A stretch of 64,000 bases of DNA from Telmatactis stephensoni. Its lineage: Eukaryota > Cnidaria > Anthozoa > Actiniaria > Isophelliidae. The stretch's first letter is position 1; each line of letters begins with the position of its first letter. The notes beneath the pieces were generated by a model that worked only from the letters and a program-made list of their open reading frames with translations, was not told the origin of the DNA and ran no database searches. Location of the stretch: contig JALIZF010001730.1 in assembly GCA_029948255.1 (NCBI GenBank), forward strand, positions 558,001-622,000, given 5' to 3'. This document shows positions 1 through 11,464 of this stretch, piece by piece. The position numbers and the translations under genes are program-made.

Positions 1-56
1 ACGAGGCCCAAAATCTGGAGACTCCCGGATTATCCGGGAGGGTTGGCAGCTATGCC
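1..56. mobile_element. Right end of a CAGGGCTGTCAA-type inverted-repeat element (partial)
   Basis: The first bases of the window (AAAATCTGGAGACTCCCGG, then TATCCGGGAGGGTTGGCAGC) match the right end of the element at 11473-11852, so the window opens at the edge of another, diverged copy. The rest of this copy lies outside the window. Confidence 0.45.
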
Positions 57-1465
57 AAAGTGAAAATGAGGTTTAGGTCTCCAGTTGCTCATTTAATTGC
101 CCGTATCGGTTCTAAATTAAAAAAATGCACGATAACAACTTTGTACACTTCCAAATTAAAGACAGTTTTAAACGGCCATTTTATCTTATTAGATCAGTTT
201 CTAACTGGTAAAAACAAAATTTGAGTAATGCCGAAAGGGAAAATTTCAATGAAATTTTGCAAGCAGTTTCATTGGCACTTTTTATAGCCATGATTATTAC
301 TCGATATCTGAAAAAATATCCTGGTAACTTATTTTTATTAACAGGATTCGAAAAATTTATACTGTTTCTTTCTTTTATATTTAGATACACATTTAATTTG
401 CTTCAACTGACTATGAGTAAACAATGTATCGGCATCAACGTCCAGGGTGGAGTCTTCACATGCACGTATTGATTTCCGTCCGCTGCTACAGTGCCTCTCA
501 AACACTGACTATATCAAGTAGGATATGGCCATACACTCGGTCTATAGTTATCATTTCTCACCATAAGTCTGAGATTAACAGCGGCCGTTAGAATGTAAGC
601 GCAGCATGAATGATGGCCATCTTTCGTCTGTTTTTCCCTTTCCTCTGACCAACAAGAGCAATAAAACAATATCTGTGTCTCGTTCATAGCAAAATAGTAC
701 ATGTGACTGTAGTTAACCCGATTTAGTCTTCAGATCAGGCTAATCTAAAATAGATTATTAACTCCTTTTGGCTATCATTTTATCGCTGCAAAAATGCTGT
801 GTTCCATAACTCTTTCAACAGTGATTCATATCCTCCTAGGGCATATCGTAAACTATTTTGAGCGTCTAAGAAAGTGTGATATTAGGTGGCCTGTTGTAGC
901 CATTTATGGCTCCAGTAAGACTAGCGCTTTAATTTATGGATTCAAATCAGTGTTTATAAAAAGAATAAGTCGATTTACAGAGATTATAAATGATTCAATT
1001 AAGCCACACCTTGTTAGCGCTATACATAGTTCTCTTAATTAACGTTTGCATTCTTCTCAATTTCATTAGTTTCACATGATGCTTCAGTTTATAGCTATTT
1101 TCTCCAAAAAAGGCATTTCTAAGCCGATTCATGTTGAGATATAAGTCTCCTTGGGTCCATGTGCAAAAGCTAGTGAAGGACCTTAAAGGAACAGAAGTGT
1201 GACCTCACATTATTCGCGCCGCTCCATTTCAGCACTCAGCGGATAAATCCTTATTATAAATCCACAGGACGAGAAGTGATTCATTCAACGGCAAAGGCTT
1301 TATCCGCCGTCTTCGAACAGTGGGGGTCAGAATTCAATTTACAAGGCCTGCTCAAATGAAGCACTATCCTATATCCTATGAGTCTTGTTTCTTTGGTTTG
1401 TGTATGTGTGTGTGTACTTTTTAGTGAATAACTTCGCTAATCTTCTCTCTAAATGCGCCGCATAT
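57..1465. other. Gene-free stretch upstream of the first gene
   Basis: No exon with a coherent reading frame and splice signals was found on either strand. Open frames of 60-82 codons near 514-702 and 794-1042 have no recognisable domain or repeat in the window. A short GTGTGT run lies near 1402-1414. Confidence 0.4.
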
Positions 1466-1515
1466 ATGCTCCACATTCCTAGCATAGTGATAAAGGATTA
1501 ACCAATCAGTGCTTA
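1466..1515 (+). promoter_or_regulatory. Conserved upstream block of the 1643 gene (CATTCC and CCAAT motifs)
   Basis: The block contains TGCTCCACATTCCTAGCATA followed by ATTAACCAATCA. Both strings recur, in the same order and at a similar distance from the start codon, upstream of the inverted paralogue (11015-11065, - strand). CATTCC resembles an M-CAT/TEAD site and CCAAT an NF-Y site. Conservation outside the coding exon suggests a shared promoter or 5' UTR; the factor names are inference. Confidence 0.55.
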
Positions 1516-1642
1516 GCGAAAATGGGATATACATGCATAGAGTTCATTGTGGTGTTATTTACCCTTTCATTTAGCTCAGAGTTCCAGATGTAAGAGTCAT
1601 TGACTGTGCTGCAGTGCTTACAATTTTGAGAAGAAAGAAATA

Positions 1643-4265
1643 ATGGTTTACGAAGAAGACGACAGCTTCGATACCTCAAGCTTACCAAGAAGACGCATGA
1701 GCTCTTCCAGCTCCACGATGAGTGCAACTCAAGAAGATGTTCTTATGGATTTGGAAACTAAGCGTTTTGAGAAACGTTCTGTTCCTCAGAGAAGAGTCAG
1801 CTGCATTAGTAGCTTTGGGCGCAAACCAAATGAAGGCATTGCTCTAATGCGCAGAGAAAGTTTTGGGGGACGGAGAATGTCCATGGATTCATCAAGACCT
1901 GGACTTTCAAAGGCGCTGAGACGCGACAGAGAAATGAATAAATTGTTCTTTGAAATAGATATAAGGACAAGAAAAGTCAGTGACGATACCAGGACGTTTG
2001 TTCACGACGTGGTGAGTATAACTTACAGAAAGAAGCTAAGGAATGACAACTATTATAGAAAGAATATATGAAGGAAAATACACAACTTGATTTGTAATTT
2101 GAAGGCGAAAAACATTCACTTCGACAGATATAGAAGACTGCAAGTATGAGAGCTTAGAATGTTGAATATTAGCCCGAGGAATATTGGTGAGCTATTGATC
2201 CATGATGAGGTGATCGGACCTAATTGTTGAACAGATATACAATCAGTTTGACTAAGTTTAGCTTGACCTATGACCGGGGTATAAGAGTGCTACGAGTAGC
2301 TACATAGATAAACCCAACAATATTTTGACTTTTTTGACATTCGAATTCTCAAGTAACTGAGATTTAATTATAGAAACTTGTAAATTATTCTCATAAAATG
2401 TGCGTGTACTTGTACATATTGTACGGTACGATGGATTTGAGTACAGTCTTCAATGACTGTCATCATCACCAGTATCGCATGGACGTTTCAATGCCTTAGG
2501 AAAAACTGGGCGACTATTATACGTTAACGCCTGCATATGACCATCAATTCATCAGTGCTATTTGCAATGTAGTAAATTCTGTTGCGATTATAGGTTGAAG
2601 AGTTCAACTCATTGAAACATCAAAGGAAAGAGTATTTTAAAATTTAGGATGTCTGGGATCGGGGGTGGTGATGATTTCAGTGATGGTTCTCGGTCAACAA
2701 CGTTGAATGCAAGGAGGCTTTACACATGTTTACATGGAGGTCCGGCCAAGCCCTTACTCACCTATATACATGGTGTTTCATAAATTCGTGCCCCTGTTAT
2801 TCACTAGGATACTTTTTTATTAACAGACGCTAAATTACCCCAATTATTAGGATTTCAGTCTTGTTTTCTTTTTTCTTGGCCTCCGCCGTATCAAGTGTGA
2901 TAGCTCTTGGAGTGATAAAAAATAGCACACTTTTGCATCCTTCCTCGATATAAAAACATTTGCGTTTTTCGAATATATTTTGAGTTTTCTTTACATGACA
3001 GAAATTACATATATATAGCTGCATGCTAACTATAGAGCTTGTAATTGATATTGCTTGTTTTCGTTATCTTTTGAAAGTAAATGAACAGGAATGATCGGAG
3101 AACCGCACATTAATAATAATAATAATAATATTTATTACTTATAACGCGCATTTTCCATGTGAATATGATCAAATGCGCGAATATCCTATCGTGAAACTGA
3201 AATACCGCCGGGGATACCAAAAATGCGCATATTTGAAAATAGCTTGTTGCAAGTGAAAAATGCAAACGAATAATATGACGTGTAACTTCTAAGGCCATTA
3301 GAACTAAGAACAGACTATAAGACTTTCCATGAAATGGTCGTTTCCAGTGATATTTTTACTAAAACTAATTTGTTTATATATTTTTCGTGGAATATTTTAG
3401 GCTTCAGTCTGTCATTAAATATGCAATCCAATCGACAAAGGCGTTTTTCCAAGACATGTTGAATGAATTAAAATCATTGCGACTCATCGTCATTTTGACA
3501 GCTTTGAAAGCGATGCGATTAACCGCTATGGCATTTGATAGACCCTTTCATTTCTGTACGGGCGTGTCCGAGTGTGGGGAATGGTACTTCGTTATAAAAT
3601 GGCAGACTCGTACCCAGTCGTCACTTATTTTTCATTCTACAAAGGAATCTGGAAAGGAATTGGGGCGCGCAAAGGCACTTGATGCAACGCGAGCTCGCTA
3701 AATCCTTCCCATCAATCCCTTCGCGAATAAGAAGAAGCGACTGGGTACGAGTCTGATAAAATGGTCAATGGGTCTGCGTCGTCAAGCCCGAATCGGTTTC
3801 AGACTTTAAAATGCTAGCTGGATTTGCTGGATTTGTTCAGTTCATCCGAGTAGAATGCTTCTGTATGCTATATTCTAAATAAGGGTAGGTTGACCTGAAA
3901 TGTCTGCCAAAACATGGACTGCATGCATGGGTACATGCATTCGCAATAACGTAACGGTGCTGATAATTTTGATTTGTTTTCACGTATGATTTCAGTATGC
4001 ATTCTTATTTATTGCTGCATTGCTGGCTCCCTTTTAGTGTTTCTCGTATTTTCCCTTTTGTGAATCAAAATAGTCGTATACATAGCTTTCTAAATTATTC
4101 TCATATTTTTTTCAGGAAGAAACCAGGTCACTTAATCAAAAAGTCGGCAGGAGAATTGATAATCTTCTATATGCTGCGGCAGAGATGCGCCATTCTCATC
4201 GCCATGTATTCACACAGAAAGATAATAATTTTGTTCCAAGGCGGAAAAAATCAAGCGTACGCTGA
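1643..4265 (+). CDS. Unrecognised Ser/Arg-rich protein with four RRxS sites, paralogue A (2 exons)
   Basis: Exons are 1643-2011 and 4116-4265, joined by a phase-0 intron (donor GTGAGT, acceptor TTTTTTTCAG); the product is 172 aa. An in-frame TGA upstream of the ATG supports this start. Residues 16-25 are Arg then Ser-rich (RRRMSSSSST). Four basophilic-kinase consensus sites RRxS lie at Ser20, Ser53, Ser73 and Ser80. The C-terminal part (about 98-150) is predicted helical and contains RRIDNLLYAAAEM. No signal peptide or membrane segment is seen. A second copy in inverted orientation (7698-10897) has the same exon structure and all four sites, which is strong evidence that both are real genes. 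The family is not recognised; a PKA-regulated function is inference from the motifs only. The intron holds an AAT microsatellite and a MITE (3603-3755). Confidence 0.78.
3109..3130. repeat. (AAT)n microsatellite
   Basis: About seven units of AAT in the intron of the 1643 gene. Confidence 0.85.
3594..3764. mobile_element. Mutator-like MITE with 9-bp target duplication
   Basis: The termini CAGACTCGTACCCAGTCG (from 3603) and CGACTGGGTACGAGTCTG (to 3755) are inverted repeats. The element is flanked on both sides by a perfect 9-bp direct repeat ATAAAATGG (3594-3602 and 3756-3764). A 9-bp duplication is typical of Mutator-superfamily transposons. It is about 153 bp, has no coding capacity, and lies in the intron of the 1643 gene. 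Confidence 0.85.
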
Positions 4266-4367
4266 TCGATGGATAGTCAGACATTGGTGGTGGAGTGGCT
4301 GTACACAGTTGATTGACAGAGCCATCGGACCAACTTAATAACGTATAATTACCCTTCTACCCACTCC

Positions 4368-4395
4368 CACAACAACAACAACAACAACAACAATT

Positions 4396-4430
<35 letters not shown>

Positions 4431-4431
4431 A
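4368..4431. repeat. (ACA)n microsatellite
   Basis: Two runs of ACA/CAA triplets interrupted once by TTAACA, about 100 bp after the stop codon of the 1643 gene. Confidence 0.9.
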
Positions 4432-5019
4432 GTTTTATCCTTTGTTCGAGGAGGCGGCCCTGTCCATGCCAAGGATCGAAAACCCAGCTCGCATTTGTAT
4501 ATACCATCTTTGAATTCATATACCTTTCATATAAAATATTACCCCTTTGACATATCTGTGATCTGGGATATATATTAACTTTTTACCCTTTTATAAACTT
4601 TATCCATGAAAAGGGTATATTGTTAGCATCCAGCCTGAAAAAGGTAGCCACTTTCAGGAAGACCCATTATAATTGACTACTACATATTGTAGCTTATTAA
4701 TTGTTGAACTCTTGCCAATACTGATACAAAACATTGGTCCTGCTACGTACTGCAGACACCCTCAGTACGTAATGGTCTGAGTCACAAGATTCTTTGTAAA
4801 TGTTGTTGTCCGCATTAGCAAAGCGTCCAAAAGGCGCGAGCGCGACGGTACACTATGAATTATCAAGTATAGTAGCTCTTTTGAATATAAGATAACTAGA
4901 ATGCTGAGCTCTTAAGTATTTCATGCTACTTTTCATATATATTGCATGCAAAATGATTATTGATATTGAATAAAACGAAGGCTTTCAGCTCATATGAAGC
5001 TTTATAATACAGATTTAAG

Positions 5020-5060
5020 TGCAAAAACGTTGTTTTTGGTACAAAAACGTTGTTTTTGGT
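5020..5060. repeat. Short tandem duplication
   Basis: A unit of about 20 bp containing CAAAAACGTTGTTTTTGGTA occurs twice head to tail. Confidence 0.7.
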
Positions 5061-5152
5061 ATAGATGGATAAAGTTGAGCTTGCATTGTGTGCACAATAT
5101 GGATTTCAATTCTTATGAGTTGTGTACGTACATGCAGCCTACTTAGGCGGTA

Positions 5153-5325
5153 CGTCCCAGTGGCGGATCCAGGGGGGTGATCGATCGAAGGGGTCCACGG
5201 AGCCCCCCTTGAAAGTTTTAAGCCATTTTTTTGTCAAACATCGACCAGAGAATAGAATATTATACACAACTTGGTATAAGAAACGGAACCCCCCTTGGAA
5301 AAATCCTGGATCCGCCACTGCGTCC
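5153..5325. mobile_element. CAGTGGCGGATCC-type MITE with 5-bp target duplication
   Basis: The element spans 5158-5320 with inverted ends CAGTGGCGGATCCAGG and CCTGGATCCGCCACTG. CGTCC is duplicated on both sides (5153-5157, 5321-5325). It is the cleanest copy of a family with further members at 12124, 15790, 33235, 51461 and 63778. The CAG...CTG termini fit hAT-like elements; the 5-bp duplication would place it in a 5-bp subgroup (inference). Confidence 0.85.
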
Positions 5326-7212
5326 TCTCTACAGACATGCGTCCACCTCAAAGTCTTGCTTTCGTTTCGGTTTACAATCACCCCAGTTCCCAGGTAGTTG
5401 CACTCTTGAAAATATACCTCACAAAGAGATCGGGCAAGGACTGGTCTGCAAGCTGAGTTTAAAAATCTTACTGCATTAACAAATATATATCCTTTAAGTT
5501 TTTAACATAGAATTCTCCGCAGTTTCGGCTTTTCAATCTGCTTCTTACAGCACTTCCAATCTCACTTGCCCAGCGTCTAATTAACATTTAAGCTCAGTGA
5601 ACCGTCGCTTACGAACCCTTGCCTTCCGAAAGGAACTATAGCAACGAAAATTAACGTAACTTAATTAAAAGTACATTCTCTTACGTATCTGTTCCCCTCT
5701 TCCTTCTCACTCCCCTCCTTAGTGACAAAATGATAAAAAAATCACAAGGAAATGGTCGATTAATTAGCCTTGTAAGCACTCAAGAAGATACAGTCACCTG
5801 AATGAGCCGTTGGTGATGAATACTGTTGTCGATGTTTTCAGAAAACCCCCTTCAGCTATTTAACGATGTTGTTTTATTTAGCAACTAAATTCTGTATATG
5901 TTTTCATTCTCGTATCTTCTTTCATATTCAAACTGTACCGGATCGCGTAAATTCAACAACAATTAATAGACCATCTATTCACAATGATACACTAGGTTTT
6001 TGTCCTCCCGAATCCCTCAGTATAGACCACAACCAAACACCCGAATGTGACCGCGAATCTAGCTCGCTGTGTTAACTACCGAATGGGGCCCCAAATCTCC
6101 ATCCTTTATGCAACATGTGACGACTCAGCGATTTGTCTGGATGCATATGGCCCGATTTTTAGGTAAAATTAGCATACTAATTTGCTTTGGGTAACAAATT
6201 TCCATTCCACTTTCTAAAGGCCAGCTGGACCTCTGATACTCAGGTCATTAATGTAGTCCCTAATCCCAACCAAACCTGGCGGGAATCGAACGTCCCCTAC
6301 CGGTATGCAGCTGGCGATGGTGCGCATTTACAATTCAATGAAACCTGAGTATCAGGCACATAAGGGGAAAGTTAAGGGGTGTGGCTTGGGTCCTAGGAGA
6401 CAGGGTCTTACTCAGGTTATGATGAGGCTTTTAAAACAGAAAATCCAGGTCATTTTGGATGGTCGCGCGATTCTTTCATAAGGTTTGGCTTTTCTCAGGA
6501 CACGATCTTTCCTGATAGTTTCTGATGACACATGAGACATGCGATGTTTTGTACGGTGAGGCTATGCCCCGAAACACAACCCTTATGGGTAACAATTTAA
6601 AAAGAGAATTCCCCTATTTAATTGTAATTGTATGCGTCTTTCGTAGTAAATTTTAATTTAAAAGTAAAAGAAACGTATATAGAGAACTGAGACTTAATTG
6701 TCTGCGTGATAGATGATTATTTAATTAATTAGGAAGCTATAGGACAAACAATTAATGCAGTTATTCCTACCCGGCCTTTTCTAGATCTCTAACTCAATTC
6801 GTAAAATAAATCGTGAAAAAAATATCAGGGGGTATGTAAAGGCAAACCTGGTATTGATTATTACACAAAATGTTAATAAGTCGAAAAGGAAGAAGAGAGG
6901 AAACGGCGCACAGACAGCAATGCCCGATTAGCATTTAACCCGATTAGCCCGAGTAAATGCAACATACTATTTCAAACGTATCTTTTCATTTTATTTATTT
7001 TCATTTTTTCATTTTAAATGAATATTTTATCATTTTACCAAAAATGGTTTTAACTTATACTGTTTCGTATTTGTCATTATAAGAGTATAAATCAAAATGC
7101 CAAAGAACCACTAGCACCGAAGTGTCACCAGAACTCAATGTCGTATTACCTAAAACTCGCAGCGGAATGGAACTGAGCTGCAGACATAGTATGACCCTAT
7201 AACTAAAGCCAA
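5326..7212. other. Gene-free stretch between the two unknown paralogues
   Basis: No exon could be supported here. The sequence is AT-rich unique-looking DNA with only short chance open frames. Confidence 0.4.
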
Positions 7213-7500
7213 TTAGAGTGATTGCAAAAAACAGTGCAATAGAGTGATTTTCATTTGACCGTGAAAGATTAGTCGAACTAATAGTTGGCAGTAGACTCTA
7301 AAGCCATTGTTTTCTTTTATTTCTTATCAACTACAAATAGTCATTTTTCTTTCACGGTCAAATGAAAATCATTCTAGTTAGTAGACTAACAGACACTAGC
7401 AGACCTTATTTCCATTGTTTTTTTTGTGTGTGTGTGTCTATTAAACTATTACACACTAATATTCAATTTTTATTTCACAGTTTTTTTGCAATCACTCTTA
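7213..7500. mobile_element. Inverted-repeat element flanked by TTA
   Basis: The ends GAGTGATTGCAAAAAA (from 7216) and TTTTTTGCAATCACTC (to 7497) are inverted, with TTA on both sides (7213-7215, 7498-7500). A second inverted pair lies inside: GATTTTCATTTGACCGTGAA near 7245 and its complement near 7350-7372. A TTA duplication fits PIF/Harbinger-type MITEs. Confidence 0.65.
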
Positions 7501-7585
7501 CTAACAGTTTTACGGATTCAGCATATACTGTATTAGTTTACTTTACAGCTCAAGAAAATCAGTTCTTTCTAAGCTAGTGCTAAAA

Positions 7586-7591
7586 TTTATT
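7586..7591 (-). promoter_or_regulatory. Poly(A) signal of the 7698 gene
   Basis: AATAAA on the - strand, about 110 bp beyond the stop codon of the - strand paralogue. It is well placed as its 3' end signal. Confidence 0.55.
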
Positions 7592-7697
7592 TCACTTGCA
7601 TTATAGGGCGTCTATTTTTCTCATCAAGCATGTTTTTGCGCCCTGCATGAAGATCCACTTTTCTTCAAATGTCGCTTGAGCCGGCCGATCACGCGCC

Positions 7698-10600
7698 TTA
7701 CTTGCTTCGGCTTGTTACAAAAGCACTGTTTTGCTGCTGCGTAAATATATGGCGGTATTTGTTTCTCAGCTCTTCTGCACCAAAAAGAAGATTATCGATT
7801 CTTCTGCTGACTGAAAGGTTGAGTGTCTGAACAACTCCCTGGAATTAAACACCAAAAGAAGAATGCTGTCATAACTAAAGTAACACAGGGGGAAGTGGGT
7901 GGGGATGAAGACGGGCAAGCAATACCAGTGATCATGATTTTCATAACCAGTTTTTTAAAGGAGAATTCCCTAATCATAAATTGTGTGACATACAGTCCCT
8001 TTTTTTCAATTTTAACTCTCCGTGATCTTTGGCTCAAAGTTACGGTAACTGCAACAGATTCGTCATATGGGCAATGGATATCTGCACCAGAGGCCATTTC
8101 AGGTCCAAATAAGTCTACTAATAGAGAACCATAATCCTGATAAAATCTTATTACGCACGTCTGATTGCCTGCAAATCATATTAAAATGGACTAAGTAGTC
8201 AGACCCTGTCGCCTTTAAATATCTTATTCTACTTAAGGAATGTCAACCATCATCGATGTTGACGGCCCCTTTGACTGTAGCATCGTAATCGTCATTGCAA
8301 GATGACAAAAATATCTAGTGTAAATTAAAACATCGTAATTGTATGCTTGCATTTGAAACTAATTATTGGCTCACCGGAGTGCAGTAAAGGCCATTGCCCA
8401 AGATTTTAATGTGTTAATGAATCTGCCCATTAAAAACTGATAATTAATCTCAGGTGGTTACGGTGATGCCAATTAGGGCGTGGAAATCAAAACCTTTTAA
8501 TTTCCAGAACCTAGAAATTCTTTGACCTTATTATTAGGAAGAGGGTTGGTATGTTTCTTTTGACCATCTATAAGTCTAGACATATACATCTTTGACTCGA
8601 GATCATATGAACAGGAGAGTCGAGATTTGGTGCATCATCTAGCTACCAATCAATCTTTTTCTCTGAACAGGTCTGAACACGTGTGCGCTTAAACGAAGCT
8701 AAAGTTACTGGAAGCAGCAACAGTTATAAGCCAGTTTAGAGTTTAAGAATCGTTTTCAGTGCGCATGCGATTTCATCCCGAACCTCTCTCTTAGCTTTCT
8801 TTTGTTTACTCTTTGTTTAAACCTTTTGTTTTTAATCAAAGAATTAAAAGAAGGTAAGACATTCGGGATAAAATCCTCGGTGAATAGCCAAGCTGTACGA
8901 CCTTGAGTTACGATATATTTTAAAGTATCACGTGTACTTTTTTAAATTTAAAATAACATTTCTTTATTATATATAATTTGATTTAGAAAAACTGGCATAA
9001 AATCCTTATTAAACAGTTAATGAGTGAGACAGTGTGGCAGGATTTCAAGAAGGGACTCTAATTTCTCTTCATTTGTCTTTCATGAGCGCGTGCTGTGTGC
9101 AGATTTATTTCGAATGTTCTGATCAATCCTCAAGTGCTCTAAATCTGCACACAGCACAGCGGGCAAGTTTTTTATTTGTTTTTATAAAATACAACATTGT
9201 TTTCAAGCAAATTCAGTATTTCTTTACACTGACCAAAAAATTCGAAAAGTGCGCGCGCGCGTGCTTTGTGCATATTTCGCAGTATACGCAGTCCTTCGGC
9301 CAATGAGAGCGCGCGTTATATGATGGTTATTTAAAGAACTCAGTACATGTATTTTGGTTACATGGTTCTATTTTGGTTCTAAAACGTTTGATGCAAGTCG
9401 AGATCTACACTGCACTGCATGTGATAAGAGATGCATGATTTGCGTTCATCTTTTGTAACATAAATGGAATCTAAAATATAAACTGCGCAATATTCAACCT
9501 CCGTAACGCACCATCAAATCCGTTTTAACACTACAAGACAGAAGACAGAAAATCGAAATATCGAAAACGGGACGGACGCAACAGTTTGAGATACCAAACT
9601 TGAGTCGTCTGATTTTGTCCATCTATTTGATCATCTGTTGAGACGCTGTCATGAGGTTGACTTTTACGTCTGGACGTACAAATCGTCAAAAACACTTCTT
9701 CAATTTAGACTACTAGATTATTAGTAGGGTTCCGGCTTTAAGATTTGAGACGTTAATAAAGTTATTCTTATTCTTATTCTTATTCTTATTCTTATTCTTA
9801 TTCTTATTCTTATTCTTATTCTTATTCTTATTCTTATTCTTATTCTTATTCTTATTCTTATTCTTATTCTTATTCTTATTCTTATTCTTATTCTTATTCT
9901 TATTCTTATTCTTATTCTTATTCTTATTCTTATTCTTATTCTTATTCTTATTCTTATTCTTATTCTTATTCTTATTCTTATTCTTATTCTTATTCTTATT
10001 CTTATTCTTATTCTTATTCTTATTCTTATTCTTATTCTTATTCTTATTCTTATTCTTATTCTTATTCTTATTCTTATTCTTAACGAATAGCTGTGAGACG
10101 ACTTAATCGTTCATACGATTTGACTATACCGATCTAGATTTTTTTGTACAACGGCCAATCATACATGCACAAATCAGAAAAATACAACACGATAAAATGT
10201 GTATAATAATTCAAGTAGTTTTCTATAGACGAAAAGAAGGAAAACAGACCAAAAAAGGTAAATTACTTCGTCATGTGCACTGAATCAAGAAAATGTAAAC
10301 CGTATACTTCAATATGGCCCATAGGTCAATATCAGGAATTATTGCATTTCCGTTCATTAAGAACTCCTCGATAGATCGTCTCAAACTAGCGCAATGGCTC
10401 TCTTACACGCTACATGTATTTTAAGCTCTTTACGAGTGGTATGTTTTCGTCTGAAGCGTGTGTTTTTCATCTACAAGTTTGAGTGCATTGTTACCATACC
10501 TTCGCTGTCATACTAACGTACTCACCAAGTCATGTACAAGAATCCCAGTATCTTCACCAACTTTTCTTGTTCCCGCATCCATTTCAAAAAACAGTTTATT

Positions 10601-10897
10601 CCATGCTCTATCACGCTTGAACGCCGATGAAAGTCCGGCTCTTGACATATCCGCGGAGAACCTCCGTCCCCCAAAACTTTCTCTGCGCACAGCTGGAGCC
10701 ATGCCTTCAAGACTTGGTTTGCGCCCAAAGCTACTTATGCAGCTGACTCTTCTCTGGGGAAGGGGACGCGTCTCAAAACGTTTTGTTTCCAAATCCATGA
10801 GAACATCTTCTTGTGTTGCACTCATCGTGGAGCTGGAAGAGCTTACACGTCTACGCGGGGAGTTTGAGGTATCAAAGCTGTCTTCTTCGTGAACCAT
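7698..10897 (-). CDS. Unrecognised Ser/Arg-rich protein with four RRxS sites, paralogue B (2 exons)
   Basis: On the - strand, exon 1 is 10897-10526 and exon 2 is 7838-7698. They are joined in phase 0 (donor GTGAGT, acceptor ATTCCAG); the product is 170 aa. It aligns nearly end to end with the product of the 1643 gene: shared segments include SSSSSTMSATQEDVLMDLE, RRVSCISSFGRKP, RRESFGGRR and RRIDNLL. RRxS sites are at Ser19, Ser52, Ser74 and Ser81. The open frame continues upstream to an ATG at 11062, but the start at 10897 is preferred because it matches the paralogue, whose upstream frame is closed by a stop. The helix near residues 143-150 (LLFGAEEL) has a loose BH3-like pattern. The 2.7-kb intron contains the (TTATTC)n array. 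Function unknown. Confidence 0.78.
9090..9157. repeat. Perfect 18-bp inverted repeat (hairpin)
   Basis: GTGCTGTGTGCAGATTTA at 9090-9107 is perfectly inverted at 9140-9157, with a 32-bp spacer. It lies in the intron of the 7698 gene. It may be a decayed MITE or a transcribed hairpin. Confidence 0.7.
9762..10082. repeat. (TTATTC)n microsatellite, about 53 copies
   Basis: A nearly perfect hexanucleotide array of about 320 bp with no visible interruption, in the intron of the 7698 gene. It reads as pure pyrimidine-rich TTATTC on + and GAATAA on -. The copy number may be an assembly estimate. Confidence 0.98.
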
Positions 10898-11014
10898 TTC
10901 TCTCTCCTCAAGGGAGTAATCAATAGCCTCAATGAATCTTACATCTGGCACGCTGAGTAAATGAAACGGTAAACAACACCAAAATGAATTCTTGGTATAT
11001 CTTATTTCTACAAG

Positions 11015-11065
11015 GCATTGATTGGTTAATACTTTTTTGAATATGCTAGGAATGTGGAGCATCTA
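11015..11065 (-). promoter_or_regulatory. Conserved upstream block of the 7698 gene
   Basis: Read on the - strand this contains TGCTCCACATTCCTAGCATA then ATTAACCAATCA. It is the counterpart of 1466-1515 upstream of the inverted paralogue. It lies about 125-165 bp before the start codon. Confidence 0.55.
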
Positions 11066-11464
11066 TACGGACCTTCACTCGCGGTTTTGGGGACAAAGTT
11101 GTCTCTCGGGTTTCCTGTGTTGCGAAGTCTCCGATAGACTCTTCCTCAGTCGCTGCTCGGTCGTTGCACAGTGTCGCATTGAGCATCGGAGATTGTTACA
11201 CTAAACTTGCTTTCTTGTACGTAATAATTCACACAACATGTTTGAGAATTAAAAAAAAGTTATGGGTATGAACTTGGAAAAAAATACGCTTTTTTACGTA
11301 TGTTAAAAATCGAACATTTAGGCGGGCATCATCTCTTGCGATATATTTTACTATTTTACATGTTTCTACTGAGATCTTGTAGACTCCGAGTCTTAGAAGT
11401 CTTTTTCCGAGACCAAATAGACATATCAACGAATTAGCTGTAGTGCATCGAACATTCTCGCAAA

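Noticed and set aside
794..1042. 82-codon + strand frame upstream of the first gene
   Set aside because: No domain, no paralogue in the window, and no splice or promoter evidence; length is within chance for AT-rich DNA.
9762..10082. Interstitial telomere array
   Set aside because: The unit is TTATTC, not the animal telomere repeat TTAGGG.
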